A DNA stretch of 5,651 nt from Candidatus Paceibacterota bacterium (GTDB lineage: Bacteria > Patescibacteriota > Minisyncoccia > Phycocordibacterales > CAINVO01). Made by a program: the position numbers and the translations under genes. Shown one piece after another: positions 1 through 4,764 of the stretch. The first letter of the stretch is position 1; every line of letters starts with the position of its first letter. Under the pieces are notes generated by a model. That model was not told where the DNA came from and made no database searches. It saw only the letters and a program-made list of their open reading frames with translations. The stretch is from positions 1 through 5,651 of the forward strand of contig JAQTMP010000046.1 of assembly GCA_028714275.1 (NCBI GenBank), read 5' to 3'.

Positions 1-36
1 ATGCCGACCGTATATGTAAGTTTTTTCGTGAGCCAT
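1..36 (-). CDS. Partial gene, probable RlmB/TrmH (SpoU-family) RNA 2'-O-ribose methyltransferase, N-terminus only
   Basis: Only the first 12 codons are in the window, read leftward from an ATG at 36-34: MAHEKTYIYGRH, open to the edge. The motif Y-I-Y-G-R-H, a few residues after the start, resembles the opening of the substrate-binding domain of RlmB/TrmH-type SPOUT methyltransferases, where (I/V)YG(R/I/K)(H/N)(A/P)V is typical. These enzymes methylate ribose 2'-OH groups in 23S rRNA or tRNA using S-adenosylmethionine. A TATACT -10 box on the same strand (53-48) lies 11 nt before the ATG, and no Shine-Dalgarno is present, so the leader would be about 5 nt. The plus strand is also open from base 1 to a TAA at 85-87, but that reading has no recognisable content and is taken as the shadow. 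The identification rests on a short motif, so it is a reasoned guess; the sequence left of the window would settle it. Confidence 0.6.
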   Translation of the reverse strand, partial: MAHEKTYIYGRH

Positions 37-47
37 AAGATGCCCAG

Positions 48-55
48 AGTATACT
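48..55. promoter_or_regulatory. Symmetric -10 element AGTATACT between two divergent genes
   Basis: AGTATACT is a perfect 8-bp palindrome, so the near-consensus -10 hexamer TATACT is present on both strands (plus 50-55, minus 53-48). On the minus strand it sits 11 nt before the RlmB-like ATG; on the plus strand it sits 31 nt before the methyltransferase ATG. No good -35 hexamer is seen at 16-18 bp in either direction, and neither side has an extended -10 TG. A second plus-strand -10-like hexamer, TATATT, overlaps at 55-60. Symmetric -10 elements are known to allow divergent transcription in bacteria; use here is inferred. Confidence 0.6.
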
Positions 56-86
56 ATATTTGTATTGAAGTCCATATCGTGCTGTA

Positions 87-911
87 ATGTCTGGTATGAA
101 AAATCAGTGGAAAAAAAGTAAAAACCGCCAGGAAAATGCCACAAAACCCACGCGGGGGCGCGGAAGCGGACAGGAATTTTGGAATAAAGAATACAAAGGA
201 GCCGGCAAAAGAAGCCCTCAACAAAAAGCCCACTTGGCTCTTTCAAATACGCCTAGCGGAGATCTGGTCAAATTTACCCGCTGGCTTGAGCGCGAATACG
301 GGCGGCTTTATTTAAATCCGCTTGCCTCAGCTGTCGATCTTGGTTGCGGCAACGGGCGCAATTTGATCTATTTGTCTGAGAATTTTGGCCTGCGAGGAAT
401 AGGTTTTGATATTTCTCGTGAAGCTATCTTGCAGGCCAAGAGTTTGAGTGGGGGTCCAGGATCCAAGCAAAGGTTGCCCCTTGAATATCATGTCGACTCT
501 ATTGCTCACTCTCCTACCGATCCTTTCCCGGTGGAAGACGGCAGTCAGACTTTCGTGCTGGACATGACGGCCTCCCATTTTTTAAAAAGAGAAGAGCGAA
601 AAGCCTTGCGCGCCGAGATCAGCCGCATGCTCAAGCCGGGCGGCTGGCTTTTTTTTAAAACGTTTTTACTGGACGAAGATCTCAACGCGGAGCGTTTGCT
701 TCGTGATCACCCCGCCGAGGAGTCTGGCTCATATATTCACCCTCAGATCGGCGTGTCCGAACATGTCTTTACAGAAAAAGAAATCATCCAGGATTTTGAG
801 GAGTCTGGCCAATTTACTATTCACAAAATAACCAAATCTCATCGGCATTTAGAAAATGGCCGGGCCGGCAAAAGACGCAGTCTTTCTGTCTATGTTCAAA
901 AAATGCTCTAA
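87..911 (+). CDS. Class I SAM-dependent methyltransferase
   Basis: A 274-residue protein with a Rossmann-type methyltransferase fold. Motif I is VDLGCGNG (residues 83-90), the glycine-rich SAM-binding loop. GFDIS (106-110) supplies the acidic residue (D109) at the end of strand 2 that would hold the ribose of SAM. LVLDMTASHF-like sequence around 157-165 is in the motif IV region, and LKPGGWLFFKTF (182-193) is the typical post-motif strand. Residues 1-30 are Lys/Arg/Gly-rich and probably disordered, followed by FWNKEYKG, a common lead-in for this class. The substrate cannot be read from the sequence. The start could be M1 (87) or M4 (96); a TGA at 66-68 closes the frame upstream, and neither ATG has a Shine-Dalgarno. 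The gene diverges from a probable RNA methyltransferase and ends 3 bp from the tail of the ABC permease gene on the other strand. The protein is likely cytoplasmic. A small-molecule, RNA or protein substrate are all open. Confidence 0.92.
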   Translation: MSGMKNQWKKSKNRQENATKPTRGRGSGQEFWNKEYKGAGKRSPQQKAHLALSNTPSGDLVKFTRWLEREYGRLYLNPLASAVDLGCGNGRNLIYLSENFGLRGIGFDISREAILQAKSLSGGPGSKQRLPLEYHVDSIAHSPTDPFPVEDGSQTFVLDMTASHFLKREERKALRAEISRMLKPGGWLFFKTFLLDEDLNAERLLRDHPAEESGSYIHPQIGVSEHVFTEKEIIQDFEESGQFTIHKITKSHRHLENGRAGKRRSLSVYVQKML

Positions 912-914
912 AAA

Positions 915-1661
915 CTAAATTTCAATTTTTGAAAATGAAATTGCGCCAATCACCACAAAAATCAAGGTGACCACCGTCAAAACTGACAGATCCGTGAAGA
1001 GAGACATGGAGCCAATATTGGTCAGGCTTTGGCGAATCCCGTCTATTCCATAAAAGAGAGGGTTGAGCTTAATAATGCTAGAAAGGACTCCAGGCAGCTG
1101 ATCAACTGGAAAAATGGAGCCCGAAAGGAAAAAGATAGGCATGACGACAAAGTTCATGATGAGCTGAAAGCCCTGCATGTCCTCCAAAAAACTGGCGATA
1201 GCCGTACCGAGAGCCGTAAAAAGCAACGCTATCAAAAACATAAAAAGGAAAACCATTGGCAGGAGCAAAAAGTTTTCAATCTTGAAGCCAAACAAAACGG
1301 CCAGCAGAAAAACTATCACGCCCTGAATGACGGCCACCGTGGCCCCGCCGAGTGTGCGGCCGATCATGATATTGAAACGAGAAACTGGGGCAGCCAGGGT
1401 TTCTTTCAAAAAACCAAACTGCTTGTCCCAAATGATTTCTATGCCAGAAAAGACGGCTGTAAACAAAATGCCCATGGCCACTATACCAGGGGCCAAAAAT
1501 TCCATATAGTTGCCACCTCCCGCTTTGGCAAAAACCGGACCAAAACCGAAACCAAAAGCCAAGAGGAAAAGAATGGGCTGGCCCAAGGAGCCGACAATTC
1601 TCGCTTTTGAGCGAAAATATCTTTTTAATTGGCGGAGCCATAATATGTATATAGTGTGCAT
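915..1661 (-). CDS. ABC-2 type exporter permease (DrrB/NodJ-like)
   Basis: A 248-residue integral membrane protein of usual length for the ABC-2 permease family. It has about six hydrophobic segments, near residues 22-43, 57-78, 104-126, 131-157, 168-187 and 223-243. The family hallmarks are the central block from FLAPGIVAMG (55-64) through the cytoplasmic loop FGFLKETLAAPVSRFNIMIGR (82-102), which contacts the ATPase, and FLSGSIFPVDQLP (178-190) followed by LNPLFYGIDGIR (199-210). It would form the membrane channel of an efflux-type transporter with the ATPase encoded just upstream; the cargo is unknown (drugs, lipids or glycans in relatives). The ATG is 27 nt after the ATPase stop. The gap is AT-rich with no Shine-Dalgarno, so translation probably depends on an open, unstructured leader or coupling. 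The gene ends with TAG 3 bp from the convergent methyltransferase stop. Confidence 0.96.
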   Translation of the reverse strand: MHTIYILWLRQLKRYFRSKARIVGSLGQPILFLLAFGFGFGPVFAKAGGGNYMEFLAPGIVAMGILFTAVFSGIEIIWDKQFGFLKETLAAPVSRFNIMIGRTLGGATVAVIQGVIVFLLAVLFGFKIENFLLLPMVFLFMFLIALLFTALGTAIASFLEDMQGFQLIMNFVVMPIFFLSGSIFPVDQLPGVLSSIIKLNPLFYGIDGIRQSLTNIGSMSLFTDLSVLTVVTLIFVVIGAISFSKIEI

Positions 1662-1688
1662 AAAATTTTAGCTAAATTTACTTTCAAC

Positions 1689-2504
1689 CTACCGTCTAAA
1701 AAGTCTGGCGTGAGCCTTAAAATCATCTTTGGCTGAAGTATCCTCCGGACGGATAGTCCTGCCGGTAATTGAGAGAAAAGCCTCCTCCAAACTCTTGGTG
1801 GATGTTTCGGCACAGAGCTCAGTCGGAGTGCCCTGAGCTACAATTGTGCCGTGATCAATAATAGCGATCCTCTCAGCCGTCCGATCGGCCTCCTCCAAAT
1901 AGTGAGTGGTAAAGAAGATTGTGATTCCTTCTTTTTGATTTAGATTTTTGAGATAACTCCAAATTTTATTGCGGGTCTGAGGATCGAGACCAACCGTCGG
2001 CTCATCGAGAAAGAAAACTTTTGGATGATGGAGCAGCCCGCGAGCAATTTCCAGACGGCGCTTCATACCGCCGGAGAAATTTTTTACCAGGTCGTCTTTT
2101 CTATCCCAAAGCTCGACAAGACGCATCAGCTCCTCAATCCGATTTTTATAAATTGTTTTAGGCACACCGTAGAGCACAGCGTGGTACTGCATATTTTCAT
2201 AAGCCGTCAACTCGGTATCCAGGCTCGGATCCTGAAAAACGATACCGAAAGATTTACGGGTATTGTCTGGATCGTGCACAGTACTAAAACCATTGAGAGT
2301 GATCGTGCCCGATGTAGGATGCAAAAGAGTGGTCAACATCCGAATAGTAGTGGTCTTGCCGGCGCCATTTGGTCCAAGGAAAGCAAAAATTTCTCCTTTT
2401 TTAACATTAAAGGAAATATCCTTGACGGCCGTCGACTTTCCAAAGTCTTTTCTAAGGTCTTTGACTTCGATAATATTATCTAGATTTTTAGGCGTTTTAT
2501 CCAT
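1689..2504 (-). CDS. ABC exporter ATP-binding protein (DrrA-like)
   Basis: A 271-residue cytoplasmic ATPase carrying every expected motif: Walker A GPNGAGKTT (44-52), Q-loop Q91 in VFQDPSLD, ABC signature FSGGMKRRLEIARG (143-156), Walker B VFFLDEPT (163-170), D-loop GLDP (172-175) and switch histidine H201 in FFTTHYLEEAD. The C-terminal LEEAFLSITGRTIRPED (239-255) matches the short tail of DrrA/daunorubicin-type exporters and argues against an importer. ATP hydrolysis would drive the ABC-2 permease encoded 27 nt downstream, so the two genes form a complete exporter. The start ATG (2504-2502) has no Shine-Dalgarno; the preceding bases are TCCCCTAAACCT. An extended -10 lies 12 nt upstream, which predicts a leader of about 6 nt. 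Nothing is missing or damaged. The substrate cannot be told from sequence. Confidence 0.97.
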   Translation of the reverse strand: MDKTPKNLDNIIEVKDLRKDFGKSTAVKDISFNVKKGEIFAFLGPNGAGKTTTIRMLTTLLHPTSGTITLNGFSTVHDPDNTRKSFGIVFQDPSLDTELTAYENMQYHAVLYGVPKTIYKNRIEELMRLVELWDRKDDLVKNFSGGMKRRLEIARGLLHHPKVFFLDEPTVGLDPQTRNKIWSYLKNLNQKEGITIFFTTHYLEEADRTAERIAIIDHGTIVAQGTPTELCAETSTKSLEEAFLSITGRTIRPEDTSAKDDFKAHARLFRR

Positions 2505-2516
2505 AGGTTTAGGGGA

Positions 2517-2525
2517 AGTATATCA
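2517..2525 (-). promoter_or_regulatory. Extended -10 promoter TGATATACT for the ABC exporter genes
   Basis: On the minus strand TGA-TATACT forms an extended -10 (TGn plus a one-mismatch TATAAT hexamer) whose last base is 12 nt before the ATPase ATG. No recognisable -35 is found 16-18 bp upstream, as expected when an extended -10 compensates. A transcription start 6-7 nt below the box would leave a leader of only about 6 nt. It lies in the widest gap of the minus-strand run (2505-2558), so the exporter pair probably has its own promoter in addition to any read-through. Confidence 0.55.
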
Positions 2526-2558
2526 TACATACATTGCTACACCCTTTGCTTTATTTTA

Positions 2559-3662
2559 TTACAACTTTTCTTCCACCAATGCCGGCAGGCTATCGGCGCC
2601 CGACACGTTTACCACGTCAAAGCTAATCCTTCCAATCACCTGCCCAGACAAAGTATCCACATTGACTCTCCATGATCCGGGAGCCAGATTGTCCCTTTCC
2701 GAATAAGTCCTATATCCTCCTTCACGGCCGCCTAAAATAGGTAACCTAATAGAACCCTCGTTAATCCATCGCCTTTTTACATCATCATAGTACTGCCATT
2801 GGTGAATGATGGTGGTATTGAGGTTGGTAGGAGAAAAAATAGAGGTATATAAGTAAAATGGCTGGCCCGCTACCTGATGGACGGTCTCAATCAATTTAAA
2901 ATAATCCCACCAGCTTTTTTGCTCCCCTTGAACATAATAATTGCTAACACCTTGCGAGCCTGTGGAGTCAGTCACTCTGGTCAAAGAATGATAAACCCCC
3001 GCATCTTTTAGCGAAAGCGGAATGGGCGGAATCAAGTTGGTAAAATAAAGCAAATTGACTATGACAAAGACACTGATGATAGAAAAAATCAGGGGCTTGC
3101 GGCTTTTGACAAAACGTTCTCGGGAGATGATGCGCAAACATAAAAGAAAAATGACTAGAATAAAAAAAGTCACTAGCCCGCTCAAAATAAAGACCCAGTC
3201 TCCTATTTGATGCATAGCTACCGGTACTATATAGATAGCAAAAGAATAAATAGACAAAAGCAAAAGCAAAACCTGGAAAACCAAGCGGGTGTAATGATGC
3301 TTCAAAACCTCGTTGCAGACAAAGGCCGCCGCCAGAAAAAGCATAAAGGGCCACGAGACAGCGAGGGCGGCGCTGCGAAAATAAAACACCAGAAAAGTAC
3401 TGAGCAAACCTCCAAAAGAAAACTGCACGACGGCGATCAGCCAAAAATGCAAAAGGGATTTGGTTTTCTCAGAGAAACGTTCTTTGCGATTCTCGTAAAG
3501 ATTCAAAAAAATAATACCCACAGCCGCAAAGAGCAAATGGGCTCCCACCCACAGATTTTCCCAAAAGAGATCAACTCTCTTGAGGGTGATGGCGTCAAAG
3601 ACGAAACCGCTCACCAAGAAAATGGAGGAAAAATGCCGCTCGTAGCGCTTGTACCAATTCAT
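2559..3662 (-). CDS. Seven-TM membrane protein with C-terminal DUF2914 domain
   Basis: A 367-residue protein in two parts. The N-terminal half (1-210) holds about seven hydrophobic segments, near 12-28, 36-54, 71-94, 99-117, 127-148, 154-177 and 190-209. After a Pro-rich boundary (IPPIPLSL, 211-218) comes a soluble part, most likely outside the membrane. Residues 283-350 match the DUF2914 pattern as I know it: TTIIHQWQYYDD, then LPILGGREGGYRTYSERDN, PGSWRVNV and TLSGQVIGRISFDV, with conserved Trp, Gly-Gly-Arg and Tyr-Arg-Thr residues. The domain's function is undescribed as far as I know; its small beta-rich look suggests binding rather than catalysis. The gene lies 24 nt downstream of the GH18 gene, so a role at the envelope is likely but inferred. 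The start ATG is 6 nt after a TATACT box and has no usable Shine-Dalgarno, which favours a leaderless transcript. Confidence 0.9.
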   Translation of the reverse strand: MNWYKRYERHFSSIFLVSGFVFDAITLKRVDLFWENLWVGAHLLFAAVGIIFLNLYENRKERFSEKTKSLLHFWLIAVVQFSFGGLLSTFLVFYFRSAALAVSWPFMLFLAAAFVCNEVLKHHYTRLVFQVLLLLLSIYSFAIYIVPVAMHQIGDWVFILSGLVTFFILVIFLLCLRIISRERFVKSRKPLIFSIISVFVIVNLLYFTNLIPPIPLSLKDAGVYHSLTRVTDSTGSQGVSNYYVQGEQKSWWDYFKLIETVHQVAGQPFYLYTSIFSPTNLNTTIIHQWQYYDDVKRRWINEGSIRLPILGGREGGYRTYSERDNLAPGSWRVNVDTLSGQVIGRISFDVVNVSGADSLPALVEEKL

Positions 3663-3668
3663 AACCTA

Positions 3669-3676
3669 AGTATACT
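3669..3676 (-). promoter_or_regulatory. Palindromic -10 box AGTATACT, leaderless promoter for the DUF2914 gene
   Basis: The minus-strand hexamer TATACT (3674-3669) is separated from the ATG by exactly 6 nt (TAGGTT), so a start 7 nt below the box would fall on the A of the ATG. No good -35 is present at 16-18 bp (the sequence there is T-rich). The box lies in the 24-bp gap after the GH18 stop. Being palindromic, it could also fire on the plus strand, antisense into the 3' end of the GH18 gene. Confidence 0.6.
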
Positions 3677-3686
3677 ACACAAAAAT

Positions 3687-4745
3687 CTAGAAAACTGAAT
3701 AGACACTTGGGGTTTCCAAACCTAAAACCCAGGCAGAAAAACCCTGCAGACCGTTTTGATTGATGAGGCTTATTTTTTTAGCAATACTCTTGGCGTTTTC
3801 GTACCAGAGAGTGTAGTGATTCTTGCCGACTTTGTATTTCAGAAAAGGCGCTTGCTCTGCCGTGCTATAACCCAAAGTGACTTTCCGAGTGTCCAGAGTA
3901 TTTTTGATGCCGGCATAGCCTCCAATCCCAACTAGCTTACCTGTGGCATCATTCCATTTCCAATAATACATCGGTATGCCCAGAGAAAGCTTGGAGGCTG
4001 GAATAAATTGCAGGCCGTAGTCGATCACTTTTTTTAGCCAAGAATATCTGGCGACCGGCCCTTTGGACACAGGATCGTCATAAGACATGATACTGATAAA
4101 ATCAGTGCTCGAGGCCAGTGACGCATAATCATACGCCCCGATCAAATCATCCCACAGAGTTTTGGGATAATCACTTGGGATGTCTGAAATCTTGGACACA
4201 ACAGCCACGCTCAAGACCAGGTTGGCTTTTTTAAAGGCCTGCCCTGCCTTTTGAACGAAAGCTGAATACTTATCTCGATAGGTCAAGTTGATCTGTTCAA
4301 AATCCAATTGCCAACCGTAAAATTTTTGTTTTTGAGCCTCGCTGATCAGGGACTGGATCGCCAAAGCCTGAGCCGCTTGGTCATCGAGAAAAAGGGCCAC
4401 GCTGATTTTATCAAAACCGGCGTTGGTGACTAGAGGCATGACTTTTATATTCTTTTTTTGGACAAATTCAGTCACCGCTGGATTGAGACTGCCTGTCAGG
4501 TTGCCCTTATCATCTATGGAATACGCCTGCGGGGCCAGTATATCTATAGAATCAGGATGTTGAAACAAAGACAACCTAGCTTCTTCGTTATCCACGTAAT
4601 AAAAAATCCGAGTAAGCTTGGTCGAGGCCGGCTTGGCCGAAGCTTCGGCTCTGGAAACCCCGATCGACCCAAAAAACATCACCGAAAAAATAATCGAAGA
4701 AAAAATCAAAAAAGTGTGAGAAAATTGTGAGTTTTTTGGAAACAT
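3687..4745 (-). CDS. Secreted glycoside hydrolase family 18-type protein (YaaH/SleL-like barrel)
   Basis: A 352-residue protein. Residues 1-36 form a signal peptide (hydrophobic 11-29, likely cleavage after the Ala-rich SRAEASA), so it is exported. The rest is one GH18-like TIM barrel without LysM or other binding modules. The catalytic strand reads FYGWQLDFEQI (142-152): D148 and the proton-donor E150 of the DxE motif are kept, while the first two Asp of the classical DGxDxDxE are Tyr143 and Gln146. FISIMSYDD (217-224) supplies the conserved M-x-Y strand, LGIPMYYWKW (255-264) the next strand, and GFSAWVLGLETP (335-346) the final strand with its conserved Trp. Relatives cleave beta-1,4 bonds next to GlcNAc in peptidoglycan or chitin; a cell-wall role is the best guess. 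The gene follows the barrel-like exported protein by 17 nt and precedes the DUF2914 gene by 24 nt. The ATG has a TATACT box 6 nt upstream and an AAAGGAG 12 nt upstream. Confidence 0.9.
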   Translation of the reverse strand: MFPKNSQFSHTFLIFSSIIFSVMFFGSIGVSRAEASAKPASTKLTRIFYYVDNEEARLSLFQHPDSIDILAPQAYSIDDKGNLTGSLNPAVTEFVQKKNIKVMPLVTNAGFDKISVALFLDDQAAQALAIQSLISEAQKQKFYGWQLDFEQINLTYRDKYSAFVQKAGQAFKKANLVLSVAVVSKISDIPSDYPKTLWDDLIGAYDYASLASSTDFISIMSYDDPVSKGPVARYSWLKKVIDYGLQFIPASKLSLGIPMYYWKWNDATGKLVGIGGYAGIKNTLDTRKVTLGYSTAEQAPFLKYKVGKNHYTLWYENAKSIAKKISLINQNGLQGFSAWVLGLETPSVYSVF

Positions 4746-4751
4746 AATTTT

Positions 4752-4759
4752 AGTATACT
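4752..4759 (-). promoter_or_regulatory. Palindromic -10 box AGTATACT, leaderless promoter for the GH18 gene
   Basis: Minus-strand TATACT (4757-4752) is followed by 6 nt (AAAATT) and then the ATG, the same spacing as at the DUF2914 gene, so the predicted transcript begins at or next to the start codon. The nearest -35-like hexamer, TTGTAC (4783-4778), is 20 bp away, which is too far to be convincing. The box lies just after the stop codon of the upstream gene. Confidence 0.6.
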
Positions 4760-4764
4760 CCTTT
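4758..4764 (-). promoter_or_regulatory. Shine-Dalgarno-like AAAGGAG, overlapping the upstream stop codon and abutting the -10 box
   Basis: AAAGGAG on the minus strand is the only good anti-16S match before a start codon in the window. It overlaps the TAA of the upstream barrel-like gene (4765-4763) and lies 12 nt before the GH18 ATG, longer than the usual 5-9 nt. It would only be present on a read-through mRNA from the upstream gene, because a transcript made from the adjacent TATACT box starts downstream of it. Confidence 0.45.

Noticed and set aside
1..87. Plus-strand frame open from base 1 to TAA at 85-87, overlapping the methyltransferase ATG (TAATG)
   Set aside because: It looked like the tail of an upstream coupled gene, but 28 open codons are easily due to chance, the peptide is unrecognisable, and the minus strand gives a better gene start with its own -10 box.
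918..942. AT-rich hairpin at the end of the permease gene as an intrinsic terminator
   Set aside because: The 7-bp stem has a single G-C pair, it is within coding sequence and the T runs are interrupted, so it is too weak to call.
1029..1610. Long plus-strand open frame (193 codons) opposite the permease gene
   Set aside because: It is Lys/Gln/Asn-rich with no domain, and the opposite strand encodes a textbook ABC-2 permease. It is a shadow.
2025..2706. Two overlapping plus-strand frames opposite the ABC ATPase gene and its upstream gap
   Set aside because: They lie over intact ATPase motifs on the minus strand and have no recognisable content of their own.
3207..3698. Plus-strand open frame (163 codons) opposite the DUF2914 gene
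   Set aside because: The composition (Lys/Gln/His-rich) mirrors hydrophobic codons on the other strand, and no motif is present. It is a shadow.
4537..4542. Additional minus-strand TATACT
   Set aside because: It lies inside the GH18 gene, is not part of the palindrome and has no in-frame start codon at the spacing seen elsewhere.
4636..4649. Perfect 14-bp inverted repeat GCCGAAGCTTCGGC
   Set aside because: It falls in the Ala-rich signal-cleavage region of the GH18 gene, has no loop or T tract, and one such repeat in a window this size is plausible by chance.
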